Shown here: piece by piece, positions 1 to 8,721 of the stretch
How the letters are laid out: the number at the start of each line of letters is the position of its first letter
Numbering within the stretch: the first letter of the stretch is position 1
DNA from: a virus
DNA length: 64,000 nt
Virus record (IMG/VR): IMGVR_UViG_3300027870_000001
Location: 22,792 to 86,791 of that record
Reading direction: 5' to 3' (one strand)
Position numbers and translations under genes: made by a program
The notes under the pieces: model-generated
The model's database searches: none
The model's input: the letters and a program-made list of their open reading frames with translations, nothing else
Told to the model about the DNA's origin: nothing

Positions 1-2
1 TG

Positions 3-518
3 GCCCCGTTCGGGCTCGCCCCGAGGATCCTTGACCTGATGGGGGTCGACGGCACCCCGTTCCTGCGTCGCCGTGGTGTCGAGGGGCTGGCCACCGGCCG
101 CGGGATCCTCATCCACTGGATCCTGGCCCCGGACCCTGGCCTCGACCTCCACGACCACCCGTTCGAGTTCTGGACGTGGATCGTCAGGGGCGGGTACACC
201 GAGGAGTGGATGGACGGCCGGAATGCGTCGCTGATCGCTGGTGCGGTCGAGCACGTCACCGCGCTCGGTCACCCGCAGCCCCGTGGTCTGGTTCGCTCCT
301 GGGCGAAGGGCTCCGTGCACCGGATGCCCCTGAACGTCACCCACCGGATCAGTCACGTCGAGCCGGGCACGATCACGGTCGTGTTCCGAGCCCGGAAGAC
401 CCGCGAGTGGGGGTTCTACCTCCCGACCGGCTGGGTCCACTGGCGCCGTTACGACTACCAGGCCCGCCGGCCGGGCATGGCATCGTCGTCGAAGCCTGAG
501 GAGAACCACCTCGCATGA
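3..518 (+). CDS. Cupin-like phage protein (5' end outside window)
   Basis: The reading frame is open back to the left edge, so the gene may begin upstream; the first internal ATG is at 39 and would give 159 residues. The conserved pattern HDHPFEFWTWIVRGGYTEE, then a GSVHR segment and a C-terminal WGFYLPTGWVHWRRY segment, is typical of a small cupin-fold family in phages, where the His cluster could bind a metal. Substrate unknown. The stop overlaps the next start by 4 bp (ATGA), so the two are probably translationally coupled. Fold assignment is inference from motif pattern. Confidence 0.7.
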   Translation, partial: APFGLAPRILDLMGVDGTPFLRRRGVEGLATGRGILIHWILAPDPGLDLHDHPFEFWTWIVRGGYTEEWMDGRNASLIAGAVEHVTALGHPQPRGLVRSWAKGSVHRMPLNVTHRISHVEPGTITVVFRARKTREWGFYLPTGWVHWRRYDYQARRPGMASSSKPEENHLA

Positions 519-871
519 CCGAGGCCGCGAAGGAGATGCTCCGCTGCGAGGACGAGCACCTGATGATCGTCGAACGGGCCCAGCTCAGGGTCCGTCTCGG
601 TGAGACAGGCTGGTGGTTCGTCGACGGTGCCCCGTCGCTTGCGGAGTCGGCGGTGTCCCGGTGCCACCGGCTCCTCAAAGGTGACCGGTGGGAACGGTCG
701 GTCAGAGTCGAGGTCGGGCTCGACGGTGAGGTGAAGCTGCGCCGCTACGTCGACGGTGACCGGGTGCGCGAGACGATCTGGACGGGGCACCTCCCGATCG
801 ACGAGATCATCACCGCCACCGACGCCGCCCTGACGTGGGAACGCCCACCTGGGCTCCCATCCTCACCCTGA
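515..871 (+). CDS. Hypothetical protein, 118 aa
   Basis: Starts in the ATGA overlap with the cupin-like gene. The protein is mixed charged, without membrane segments or Cys clusters. A central GETGWWFVDGAP stretch and a basic middle region are visible, but I recognise no family. It is followed by 64 nt without a gene before the PP-loop gene, which has its own GGAGG ribosome site at 921. Confidence 0.75.
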   Translation: MTEAAKEMLRCEDEHLMIVERAQLRVRLGETGWWFVDGAPSLAESAVSRCHRLLKGDRWERSVRVEVGLDGEVKLRRYVDGDRVRETIWTGHLPIDEIITATDAALTWERPPGLPSSP

Positions 872-935
872 CCCCTGCCAAGCTGTCCTGGACCATCTGA
901 GCGTCCGATCCCGCCACCCTGGAGGCCATCCCGTC

Positions 936-2057
936 ATGCCGAAGTTCGTGCGCTACTACCCGGACGGGGTCAACGTCCTCGACGAAGCCAAGGCCCGGCT
1001 CCGTCACGCCTACAAGAACTTCGACCATGTCGTGATCTCGTTCTCCGGGGGCAAGGACAGCTTGGCGCTCCTCGAACTGGCCCGTGAGATCGCCATCGAC
1101 GAGCTCCAGGTCACCGACAAGGTCGAGGCGTGGTTCCGGGACGAGGAGGTGATCCCGAACATCGTCGCTGACTTCGTCGAGTCGATGAAGGATCTGCCAT
1201 GGCTGGACCTCCACTGGTGGGCGGTGCCGCTCCGCTCGGTGAAGGCCGCGTTCGGGGTGACCGAGCGGTATATCCAATGGGACCCGGCCCGCGACCCAGC
1301 GAACGGTGGGGTCGGGTTCGTGCGTGACCTGCCACCGTGGGCGGTCACCCTCGACACCCTCGGTCTGCCGGCGGACACGGTCCTCTCCCAGTACACCGCC
1401 GACGCCGCGTTCGCTGACTCGCTCCTGGGCCGCGGGTCGATCGTCCAAGCGATCGGGATCCGCTGCACCGAGTCGCTCCTCCGCTACGCAGCGATCGTGA
1501 ACGGCGGCTCCCGAGGCCGGCGCACCTGGCTGACCACCCCCGAACGGATGGGCAACCGGAAGCGCCTGGTGGCGATGGGCCGACCGATCTACGACTGGGC
1601 CGAGAACGACGTGTTCCGCCTGTTCTACGAGCGCGGCGTCCGGTACTGCTCGATCTACGACACCCAGATGTGGCTGCGCCGCGAGATGCGCGTCGCCACC
1701 TCCCTGACGACCCAGAACGCCAGGATGCTCGACCGGCTCCGCGTGACGGATCCTGCCCACTTCGAGCGTCTGGCCAAGGTGTTCCCCGAGGTCGAGTCGC
1801 TGGCCCGGTACAACGCCGACTTCGACCACGACGCGCTGATCGACAGGATCGGCGTCGATTGGGAGACGCTCACCGCCTGGGTCGAGGAGCACCAGACCGG
1901 CGACCTGTACGACAAGGCGATGGAGTTCATCCGCTATCACCGCAAGTGGGGCGAGGAAGGCAAGCCGGCGTTCCCGGTCCACGAGGCCGCGGCCCGCCTG
2001 GTCCGAGGCGATCACCAGCGTGGCGCCGGCACAGCGTCCGTCGGGGCCGGGGTCTGA
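936..2057 (+). CDS. PAPS-reductase-family PP-loop protein (IbrA/DndC-like)
   Basis: The 373-residue protein has a PP-loop signature SGGKDS at residues 37-42, which in this family binds the phosphates of ATP or PAPS, and a later IRCTESLLR segment matching the conserved region of the phosphoadenosine-phosphosulfate reductase superfamily. The C-terminal half resembles the extended phage and IbrA-type members rather than cysteine-biosynthesis CysH. The ribosome site is GGAGG at 921-925. The next gene is a ParB/Srx-fold protein, and that pairing recalls the IbrA-IbrB pair. DndC, which uses the same fold in DNA phosphorothioation, is an alternative relative. The exact reaction is unknown. Confidence 0.88.
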   Translation: MPKFVRYYPDGVNVLDEAKARLRHAYKNFDHVVISFSGGKDSLALLELAREIAIDELQVTDKVEAWFRDEEVIPNIVADFVESMKDLPWLDLHWWAVPLRSVKAAFGVTERYIQWDPARDPANGGVGFVRDLPPWAVTLDTLGLPADTVLSQYTADAAFADSLLGRGSIVQAIGIRCTESLLRYAAIVNGGSRGRRTWLTTPERMGNRKRLVAMGRPIYDWAENDVFRLFYERGVRYCSIYDTQMWLRREMRVATSLTTQNARMLDRLRVTDPAHFERLAKVFPEVESLARYNADFDHDALIDRIGVDWETLTAWVEEHQTGDLYDKAMEFIRYHRKWGEEGKPAFPVHEAAARLVRGDHQRGAGTASVGAGV

Positions 2058-2070
2058 CCCACCCCGGCCG

Positions 2071-2092
2071 CTGTAGCACCATCGGCTACAGT
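2071..2092 (+). promoter_or_regulatory. Dyad promoter copy 1 (leaderless)
   Basis: This is a divergent member of the window-wide dyad promoter. The left arm is CTGTAGC; the right arm is GGCTACAGT with -10 TACAGT at 2087-2092. Seven nucleotides separate the -10 box from the ATG at 2100, so the transcript should begin at or next to the start codon. Confidence 0.7.
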
Positions 2093-2099
2093 CACGGGC

Positions 2100-2702
2100 A
2101 TGGCCCGTACCGCTCAAGCTGACCCCATCGACTCGATCACCTGGGTGGAAGCCACCTCGCTGCGCTCGAACGTCTACAACCCCAACCGGGTCCTGACCCC
2201 CGAGCTGCTCCTCCTCGAACGGTCGCTCCTCTCGACCGGCTGGATCCAACCGGTCCTCGCGAACCCTGACGGGGTGATCATCGACGGGTTCCACCGATGG
2301 CGTCTCACCCAGGACTCCCCAGCGATCGCGCAACGCTGGGCCGGCAAGCTGCCCGTCGCCACCCTCGACGTCGACGAACCGACAGCGATGGCGATCACGG
2401 TGCGGATCAACCGGGCGAAGGGCCAGCACTCCGCCGCGCTCATGGCCGCGCTGGTCCAGGCCATCATCAACGACCACGGCTGGACCCCCGAACGGCTCGG
2501 CACCGAGATCGGCGCCAACCCCACCGAGATCGACTTGCTCCTCACCGAAGGGGTGTTCGACCACAAGAACATCGACTCGTGGGCGTACTCCGCCGCCTGG
2601 TACCCGGTGCCGTCCGACTCGCCGGCTGCGGCGGACGGCCTGACGTCGTCGGCTCCGCTGCCGGTCGAACGCCCCGAAGACCCCGAGGAGGTCCCGGCAT
2701 GA
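2100..2702 (+). CDS. ParB/sulfiredoxin-fold protein (IbrB-like)
   Basis: The 200-residue protein carries the ParB/Srx nuclease-fold signature IIDGFHRWRL (about residues 60-69), equivalent to the GxHR motif that binds nucleotide in ParB-type domains. The N-terminal part has the usual layout, with a short strand after VEATSLRSNVYNPN and then a helix. The gene has its own leaderless promoter although it follows the PP-loop gene. ParB-fold proteins paired with PAPS-reductase-family proteins are known as IbrB-IbrA. Transcription-factor or nuclease roles are both possible. Confidence 0.82.
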   Translation: MARTAQADPIDSITWVEATSLRSNVYNPNRVLTPELLLLERSLLSTGWIQPVLANPDGVIIDGFHRWRLTQDSPAIAQRWAGKLPVATLDVDEPTAMAITVRINRAKGQHSAALMAALVQAIINDHGWTPERLGTEIGANPTEIDLLLTEGVFDHKNIDSWAYSAAWYPVPSDSPAAADGLTSSAPLPVERPEDPEEVPA

Positions 2703-3265
2703 CCACCGAAGATCCGCCGCTCGACGCAGCCCGCCGGGCCTACGAGTTCGCCACCGCCCACTCGAACGGTCCGATCGGTGAACTCCAGCTCCCGTGGGAT
2801 GCCCTGACAGACGAGGAGACAGCGGCGTGGGTGTGCCACGTCCGTGACCTCCGAGAGGACGCGATCGTGATCAACGGGCAGCGGTTCACGAACGCCGATG
2901 CCGAGGGCATCCTGCGCGACATGGGGTTCACCCACCTGACCAACGGATCCTGGGTCACGCCACCGGCCCTCGGCTACCCCGCACCCGGGGCCAAGTCCGT
3001 CGTGCTCACCGAGGCGAAAGCGGCAGAGCGGGCGGTCCGCGGCGGGCGTGGAGTCGAGCCGTGGGAGCACAGCTTGATCCGGGCGTGGGCGATCGTGATG
3101 ACGGTCAGCGTCGTGTTCGCCATCGGCGCGGCGTGGGGGACTCGACGCACCCACGACCGGGCCGACACCCGCACGAGGACGGCGGTGTGCCAGGTGCTCG
3201 ACGAGCTCGGCGCCGACCCTGCCACCCCCGCAGCGGTAGAGCCGTGCAAGGGCCTCCCCCGGTGA
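2699..3265 (+). CDS. Hypothetical protein with C-terminal membrane segment
   Basis: 188 residues, starting in the ATGA overlap with the ParB-fold gene. The N-terminal two-thirds is soluble and charged. A single hydrophobic helix (roughly residues 128-146, beginning IRAWAIVMTVSVVFAIG) is followed by a basic stretch and a Cys-containing tail. It is probably an inner-membrane protein with a cytoplasmic domain; no family recognised. Confidence 0.75.
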   Translation: MTTEDPPLDAARRAYEFATAHSNGPIGELQLPWDALTDEETAAWVCHVRDLREDAIVINGQRFTNADAEGILRDMGFTHLTNGSWVTPPALGYPAPGAKSVVLTEAKAAERAVRGGRGVEPWEHSLIRAWAIVMTVSVVFAIGAAWGTRRTHDRADTRTRTAVCQVLDELGADPATPAAVEPCKGLPR

Positions 3266-3630
3266 GGCCCCACCCCCCGGCCCCGCAGACCACCGAGCCG
3301 CCGGTCCCTGGCGATGTCCGGTGGATCGCCGGCTTGGATCTGCGCTGCACGGTCGTCGCCACCGGTCTGACAGCACCGACGTACCCGGTCGGTGTGCCGG
3401 GCTGTGACGTGGTCGTCCACCACGACGACCGACCCGACGAGCACCGGGTCGTCCCGACCGACAGGCTGCTCACCACGGCGGAGATGGCGGCGTGGCTGCT
3501 GGTGATCGCCTCGTGGTGGGAGGAGATGCACGAGCGCCGCTCGATCGAGGCCCGCGAGGCCCTGGTGGCGATGCACTCGTGCCGTGCGAAGTCCGAAGTC
3601 CTGCAACCTGATGGAGCCACCCCAACATGA
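3262..3630 (+). CDS. Hypothetical protein, 122 aa
   Basis: The GTG start lies in a GTGA overlap with the preceding stop. The N-terminus is Pro-rich (about 18 residues), and the C-terminal half has a Trp-rich amphipathic helix around WLLVIASWWEEMHERR. No family recognised. It overlaps the next gene by 4 bp. Confidence 0.7.
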   Translation: MRPHPPAPQTTEPPVPGDVRWIAGLDLRCTVVATGLTAPTYPVGVPGCDVVVHHDDRPDEHRVVPTDRLLTTAEMAAWLLVIASWWEEMHERRSIEAREALVAMHSCRAKSEVLQPDGATPT

Positions 3631-4463
3631 CCCCCGAACGCCTTGACCAACTCGCCGCGTACCTCACCCGCTGCACCGACGCGATCTTCGGGGTGCCCCT
3701 GCGCCGCCAGGTCCGTGAGGGCAACGACCTGATCGACTCGCTGATCCACGACCTCGGTGCCCGCGACGTCGAGATCAAGCGGCTCCACCGTGCCCTCGGG
3801 GAACAGACGAGGGCGGTGAAGTCCTGGAGGAACCGGTGCCTGCGCGCCAAGAAGAACCTCGCCCTGGCCCGCGAGCACCGTGACCGGGTCCGGGCCGAAG
3901 GCCGAGCTGACCGTGAGGCCCTGGCTGTGGCCAACCGCAAGGTCGCAGTGTTCGACATGCTGCTCGACGCCGGCCTGCTCGACCCTCGACGTCGTGACGT
4001 CGTCCTCCGAAGCGCCGTCGAGGCCCTCCGCCCGCTCCCTGGCCCGACCCAGCAATCAACGATCGCTGACGAGCTGACCGTCGGCGTCTATAGCGCGAGG
4101 CCGGTGACGGCGGTCCCGGTCGAGGAGATCATGGAGTCGCCTGGCCCAGCGACGGGTACCCCGATCACGCCCGACCCCGACAACGACGAGACGATCAAGG
4201 CGGAGCAGACCGTCGGGTTGGGGCCGCTGGCCGGCTTGGGTCCGCTCCGCCCGATGGGAACAGCCGGTCACCTGGCCCAGGCTCTCGACGCCTACCGGTC
4301 GGGCCCAGCTCTCGACGTGTGCGCCAAGCCCGGGTGCGGACACCAGCGTCGCCTGCACCCGACGTCGTCCTCGGATCACGCCGCCGGGTTCTGCACCGGT
4401 CAAGGCCCGTGGTGGCGCCTCGGTGCCTGCGCCTGCCACGGGTTCGTGGAGCCGACGCCGTGA
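3627..4463 (+). CDS. Coiled-coil protein with C-terminal Cys/His cluster
   Basis: 278 residues. Residues about 25-110 are strongly helical and charged, with heptad-like spacing, and predict a coiled coil. A low-complexity linker follows. The last 50 residues hold CAKPGCGH, H, C and CACHG, a zinc-finger-like cluster common at the ends of small actinophage proteins. The start, in the CCCCAACATGA context, overlaps the previous stop. Function unknown. Confidence 0.75.
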   Translation: MTPERLDQLAAYLTRCTDAIFGVPLRRQVREGNDLIDSLIHDLGARDVEIKRLHRALGEQTRAVKSWRNRCLRAKKNLALAREHRDRVRAEGRADREALAVANRKVAVFDMLLDAGLLDPRRRDVVLRSAVEALRPLPGPTQQSTIADELTVGVYSARPVTAVPVEEIMESPGPATGTPITPDPDNDETIKAEQTVGLGPLAGLGPLRPMGTAGHLAQALDAYRSGPALDVCAKPGCGHQRRLHPTSSSDHAAGFCTGQGPWWRLGACACHGFVEPTP

Positions 4464-4603
4464 CGACCGACGAGGCGGTGGGTGAGATCGCCACGGTGAC
4501 CAACGCCTGGGCGGACGAGGTGGTCACGGTCCCTGATGACCCGTCTGGGCGGTCGATGGCCAAGATCGCTGCGATCCTCCTCGCTGTCGAGGCCGACCGG
4601 TGA
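4460..4603 (+). CDS. Small hypothetical protein, 47 aa
   Basis: GTG start in a GTGA overlap with the preceding gene and a GTGA overlap with the following one, so it sits in a coupled chain. It is acidic with a helical C-terminus. No family recognised; it is called mainly because it fills the space between two coupled genes with host-like codon use. Confidence 0.6.
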   Translation: MTTDEAVGEIATVTNAWADEVVTVPDDPSGRSMAKIAAILLAVEADR

Positions 4604-5127
4604 GCACCGAGTACGGGTACGCCACCACCGACGACGGCCGACTGGTGTGGCTGTCCCCGTCCCCGGACCTCGACCTGACGGTGTCCGAGGTGTCACCAGG
4701 GGAAGGGTGGATGCCAGCGACCCCGGAGCTGCTCACCGAGGCCGGGTTCGTCCAGACCGGCCCAGACACGTGGGCCCGGTACCCCGGGTTCATCCCACCA
4801 CCGACACCCGAGCCGGGCCTTCCTGACGCCACACGGGCCGGCTGGGACGACATCTACGCCGCTGCCATGGCCGTCATCGCCCCCCACGGTGACCCGGCAA
4901 CGATCGAGGCCCTCCCGAGGTGGTTGCTGATCCCAGCGATCAACGCCGCCGTCGACGCAGCAACCGCGCACCTCAGCTCGACCGTCGAGCACGGCGTCGA
5001 CCTGGAGGACGGCACCGGAGTCCGCGTCACCCCCGAGTCGTGGGTCGATAGCCACCTCAAGGCTGGCGGGGTTCCCCTGCCCCTCTACAAGCGCACCGTC
5101 ACCCGCACCCCATGGGAACCAACGTGA
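4600..5127 (+). CDS. Hypothetical protein, 175 aa
   Basis: GTG start. The N-terminal half is rich in aromatic and Pro residues and includes a WMPATPELLTEAGFVQT segment seen in small phage proteins that act as modular domains. The C-terminal half is a predicted helical domain containing WLLIPAINAAVDAA. No enzyme motif. It lies immediately upstream of the packaging genes. Confidence 0.72.
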   Translation: MSTEYGYATTDDGRLVWLSPSPDLDLTVSEVSPGEGWMPATPELLTEAGFVQTGPDTWARYPGFIPPPTPEPGLPDATRAGWDDIYAAAMAVIAPHGDPATIEALPRWLLIPAINAAVDAATAHLSSTVEHGVDLEDGTGVRVTPESWVDSHLKAGGVPLPLYKRTVTRTPWEPT

Positions 5128-5198
5128 CCCTCGTGGCCCGTACCATCCAAGGCGCCATCCTCGCCCTGGCCGTCCTCCTCCTGGACTGGATCCAATGA
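5124..5198 (+). CDS. 24-residue membrane peptide
   Basis: GTG start in a GTGA overlap with the previous gene; the stop overlaps the ATG of the small-terminase candidate. After a short basic N-terminus, almost the whole peptide is a hydrophobic helix (AILALAVLLLDWI). The tight coupling on both sides suggests it is translated rather than chance. It could be a tiny membrane effector, or a spacer that couples translation into the terminase gene. Confidence 0.55.
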   Translation: MTLVARTIQGAILALAVLLLDWIQ

Positions 5199-5926
5199 CC
5201 ACCGAAACCCGAACCCCGAACGCCAACGAGTCGAACGTCGGCCGACAGTGGAAGCTCACCCGCCGCCGCCTCGACCGGATCCTCACCGCCGTCGCCGCCG
5301 GTGCCCCCATGTCGAGCGCCGCGAAAGCAGCAGGCATCGGCACCTCCACGTTCTGGAAGTACCACGCCCTCGGCCTCACCCTCCTCGACAAGGCCATCGC
5401 AGACGGCGTCATCGACCCCGACCTCCTCGAACTCGCAGAGGAGAACGCCCAAGGGCTCGCAGACGCAGCCGCCAACGCCCAAGGCGAGAAGGCCGCACCG
5501 GTCAACCCGACGAAGGTCCTCGGCCGCTACCTGTCCGACGCCGGCTGGCCCGAAATCGACTGTCTGTTCGTGGAATTGGTGGACGGAGTGGCCCGTGCCG
5601 AAGCGGAGGGCGAGCTGCGCCTCGTGACTCTCGTGTCCCGTCATGCGGAGAAGTCCTGGCAGGCCGGGATCGCGCTGCTGTCGCGGCGGTGGCCTGAGCG
5701 GTACCGGGAAGGTGTGGAGATCACGGGGGAGGGCGGCGGTCCGATCCACGTCGCGACGGATGCGGAGCTGGCCCGACAGTTGCGTGATGACCCGGAGGCG
5801 CGTCGGCTGTCGTCGGAGCTGTTGGCTCGGGTGACGCCGTCGGCCCCGGTCGGGACCCCGGCTATCGTCGACGACGACGACCCGGACGGCGAGGACGACG
5901 GTGACGCTGCTCCTCCCGGAGAGTGA
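5195..5926 (+). CDS. terS: Terminase small subunit candidate
   Basis: 243 residues. The N-terminal region (about residues 18-60) reads as a helix-turn-helix: a basic helix, then AAGAPMSSAAKAAGIGTSTFWKYH-type spacing typical of terminase small subunits and Hin-like recognition domains. The middle is helical (oligomerisation-like) and the C-terminus is acidic. It overlaps the large-terminase start by 26 bp, the usual TerS-TerL order. Role inferred: recognition of the packaging site on phage DNA. Confidence 0.75.
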   Translation: MTTETRTPNANESNVGRQWKLTRRRLDRILTAVAAGAPMSSAAKAAGIGTSTFWKYHALGLTLLDKAIADGVIDPDLLELAEENAQGLADAAANAQGEKAAPVNPTKVLGRYLSDAGWPEIDCLFVELVDGVARAEAEGELRLVTLVSRHAEKSWQAGIALLSRRWPERYREGVEITGEGGGPIHVATDAELARQLRDDPEARRLSSELLARVTPSAPVGTPAIVDDDDPDGEDDGDAAPPGE

Positions 5927-8708
5927 TGGGCTCCAGAACGCTGACCGGCTGATCCGGCTGCCGGTCACCCCGGCGCATCTGGGGGTGCGGGCGTCGCGCG
6001 GGCATTGGGTGTACCCGCGGCATATCCAATATCTGAACGAGTACATGGTCGACTTCCTCCTCGACCCTGATGAGCGGTTCGTGATCATCGAGCTCCCAGT
6101 TCGCCACGGGAAGGAGACGCGGGTCGATGAGCCGGTGCTCACGCCGTCGGGCTGGTCGACGATGGGCGCGCTCCAACCCGGAGACGAGGTGTTCGGCCCC
6201 GACGGGCGTCCGACCGAGGTGCTGTGGCGGTCGCCGGTCAACCGGTCGGCTCCGAAGCTGCGGGTGGCGTTCACGGACGGCACCTCGATCGACGTGCACC
6301 CGGCGCATGAGTGGACGGTGTGGTGCCGAGCGAACCGGAAGTGGCGGACCTACGAGACGCAGCACCTGGCCCGGTTGAAGCTCACCTCGGGGCAGGGCCC
6401 GACGGGCAGGTACCTGTACCAGCTCCCGCAGCGGTCCCCGGTCGAGTTCCCCGACGCCGAACTCCCGGTCGACCCGTGGCTGATTGGCTACTGGATCGGA
6501 GACGGCGGCGCAGAGAACGCCTACCTCACCGCGGGCGGCGACGCCGACGAGATCATCGAGATCCTCACCGCGGTGGGTGAAGCACCGCACATCAGGTTCG
6601 CTCACAAGGCGACGGGCTGCGAGTACCTCCGGGTGCCGACGTTGCGTCGCCGGCTGTGGGAGATCGGCATCCGCGGCGTCAAGAAGATCCCCGAGGTGTG
6701 CTGGACGTCGAGCGTCGCGCAACGCCGGGCGCTGCTCCAGGGGATCGTTGACTCCGACGGGCACGTCGAGCGCGGGTCGGGCCGGGTGCGGGTCGTGGGC
6801 CACGACGAGGCCCTCGTCCGCTCGGTCGCCACCTTGGCCCGCACCCTCGGCCACCGGGCCACGATCTACACCGAGACGGACACCAGGCCCCCGCACCTGA
6901 TCGTCAACCGTGACGGCTCGACCCAGATGATCGCCACCGCCGGCACCCGCTGGGTCTGCTCATGGACCCCGACCGATGGCCTCCCCCCGGGCCGGTTGGC
7001 CCGCAAGACCACCGCCCGACCGGCGCGCCGCCAGGAACGGATCGCCATCGCCTCGATCACCGAGGCCCCCCCGGCGGACGGGGTGTGCATCCAGGTCGAT
7101 CGGTCCGACGGGCTGTTCCTCGTCGGACGGGAGCTGATCCCGACCCACAACTCTTGGTTCATCTCGAAGTACCTGACGGCGTGGCACGTCGGGTGTTGGC
7201 CGAACAAGAACGTGCTCCTCACCTCGTACAGCGACACCTTGGCCAAGGGGTTCTCCCGCGATGCCCGGATGATCTTGGAGGAGTACGGCCCGGACCTGTT
7301 CGGGGTGAAGGTGCGTGGGGACTCCAGGTCGGTGAACCGGTGGGAGATCGCGGATCACTTCGGTGGGTTCAAGGCCAGCACCCTGTACGGGTCGATCACT
7401 GGTGTCGGCGGCGATCTGATCGTGATCGACGACCCGGTGAAGGACGCGAAGGCGGCGCACTCGGTCAACGCCCGTGAGGCCCTGTGGGAGTGGTACCAGG
7501 AAACGCTGCGTGGCCGTCTGGAGCCGGGCGGGAAGATCATCGTGGTCATGTCCCGCTGGCATGAGGACGACCTCGTCGGTCGGCTTCTGGCCCACTCTGA
7601 GTCGGACCCGGAGGCGGACCAGTGGGAGAGGATCCGGTTGCCGGCGATCGCGGAACCCGGGCCGGATGAGCCCGAGTTCAAGATGCCGATCGAGGTGCTG
7701 CGCGAGGTCGGCTGGACCGACGAGATGGGCCGTCAGGCGGGGGAGGCGTTGTGGCCTGAGCGGTGGCCGGTGAAGCGGCTGCGTCGGATCAAGGCGTCGG
7801 TGTCGGCGGTGTCGTGGGAGTCGAACTATCAGCAGCGTCCGACGGCCCGCGAGGGCGACGTGTTCAAGACGCACAACTGGAAGTACGTGGGGGCTCTGCC
7901 GGCGGCGGTTGGGCCGAAGCGGATGATCCGCCGCTATGACCTCGCTGACGACGGATCCGACTACGCCGCGACGTCGCTGCTCGGCTGGCATGAGGGACGG
8001 ACCTACATCATCGACGTGCGCCGCACGAAAGGCGGGTCGGCGCACGTCCGCCGGTTCTTCCGGGCCGCGGCGGTGGAGGACCGCCAGAAGTATGGGCGTG
8101 GCATCGAGCAGATCATCGAGCAGGAGCCGGGGTCGGCCGGCAAGACGATCGCTGACCAGTACGTGGCGACGGTGTTCGCCGGGTTCCGGGCCAAGAAGCT
8201 CACCACCTCCGGGTCGAAGGAGCTCAACGCGGAGGGCCTCGCCGCCCAGCAGGAAGCCGGCAACGTGTACCTCGTCGGGGTCGGCACCGAAACCGACGGC
8301 AGCGTGCGACCGGCTCACTGGTGGGACGACTACAAGGAGGAGGCCCGCACCTTCCCCCGTGGCGCGAACGACGACATGATCGACACGTCGTCCCAGGCGT
8401 ACAACGACCTCGCCGCACGGCTGACCCAACGGGTGAAGGGCCGCGCGGTGACGAAGGCTGGCGCGTCAGGTCGTGGCGGTGCGGTCACGAAGGCGAAGAC
8501 GGTCCAGCGGGGCGCGACCTCCTCGTCGAAGGGCAAGCCGGTGGTGCCGCAGATCGAGGCCGAGGTCGAGGACATGCCGGGCCCGGAGGAGGATGCCCCG
8601 GAGGAGTCGACGGTGATGCCGTCGGCGCCGGCTGCGCCTCGTCGGACCCCGTTGAAGGGCGGCACCGGGCCGGGTCAGCGGCGGAAGCCACCGAAGAAAC
8701 GCCGGTAG
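5901..8708 (+). CDS. terL: Terminase large subunit, interrupted by an intein
   Basis: 935 residues before splicing, about 589 after. The ATPase Walker A reads PVRHGK (to residue 71) and resumes with SWFISKY at residue 418, giving HGKS across the intein. Walker B is DLIVIDDP at about 505-512, followed by a motif III-like VVMSRWHEDDL. The C-terminal nuclease-like domain begins near RRYDLADDGSDYAA (about 675), with acidic residues expected to bind metal. The last 100 residues are basic and Pro-rich. GTG start inside the small-terminase gene. It translocates DNA into the prohead and cuts it. The enzyme cannot hydrolyse ATP until the intein is removed. Confidence 0.95.
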   Translation: MTLLLPESDGLQNADRLIRLPVTPAHLGVRASRGHWVYPRHIQYLNEYMVDFLLDPDERFVIIELPVRHGKETRVDEPVLTPSGWSTMGALQPGDEVFGPDGRPTEVLWRSPVNRSAPKLRVAFTDGTSIDVHPAHEWTVWCRANRKWRTYETQHLARLKLTSGQGPTGRYLYQLPQRSPVEFPDAELPVDPWLIGYWIGDGGAENAYLTAGGDADEIIEILTAVGEAPHIRFAHKATGCEYLRVPTLRRRLWEIGIRGVKKIPEVCWTSSVAQRRALLQGIVDSDGHVERGSGRVRVVGHDEALVRSVATLARTLGHRATIYTETDTRPPHLIVNRDGSTQMIATAGTRWVCSWTPTDGLPPGRLARKTTARPARRQERIAIASITEAPPADGVCIQVDRSDGLFLVGRELIPTHNSWFISKYLTAWHVGCWPNKNVLLTSYSDTLAKGFSRDARMILEEYGPDLFGVKVRGDSRSVNRWEIADHFGGFKASTLYGSITGVGGDLIVIDDPVKDAKAAHSVNAREALWEWYQETLRGRLEPGGKIIVVMSRWHEDDLVGRLLAHSESDPEADQWERIRLPAIAEPGPDEPEFKMPIEVLREVGWTDEMGRQAGEALWPERWPVKRLRRIKASVSAVSWESNYQQRPTAREGDVFKTHNWKYVGALPAAVGPKRMIRRYDLADDGSDYAATSLLGWHEGRTYIIDVRRTKGGSAHVRRFFRAAAVEDRQKYGRGIEQIIEQEPGSAGKTIADQYVATVFAGFRAKKLTTSGSKELNAEGLAAQQEAGNVYLVGVGTETDGSVRPAHWWDDYKEEARTFPRGANDDMIDTSSQAYNDLAARLTQRVKGRAVTKAGASGRGGAVTKAKTVQRGATSSSKGKPVVPQIEAEVEDMPGPEEDAPEESTVMPSAPAAPRRTPLKGGTGPGQRRKPPKKRR
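6114..7151 (+). other. Intein (class 3 features) with DOD homing endonuclease domain
   Basis: The 346-residue insertion separates Lys71 and Ser418 of the terminase P-loop. It starts with Glu, not Cys or Ser. Block B reads HPAHEW with His136 and Trp138, block F begins VCIQVD with Cys396, and the end is PTHN followed by Ser. This Trp-Cys-Thr set is the hallmark of class 3 inteins, in which the block F Cys starts splicing. Two LAGLIDADG-type motifs, LIGYWIGDGG (194-203) and LLQGIVDSDG (278-287), indicate a homing endonuclease. The terminal Asn and the +1 Ser are intact, so splicing should be functional. Confidence 0.9.
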
Positions 8709-8721
8709 ACCCCCTCGCCCG

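Noticed and set aside
810-2564. Long minus-strand open frames over the PP-loop and ParB-fold genes
   Set aside because: Shadow frames caused by high GC; their products are Val/Arg/Gly/Asp-rich with no motifs and conflict with well-supported plus-strand proteins.
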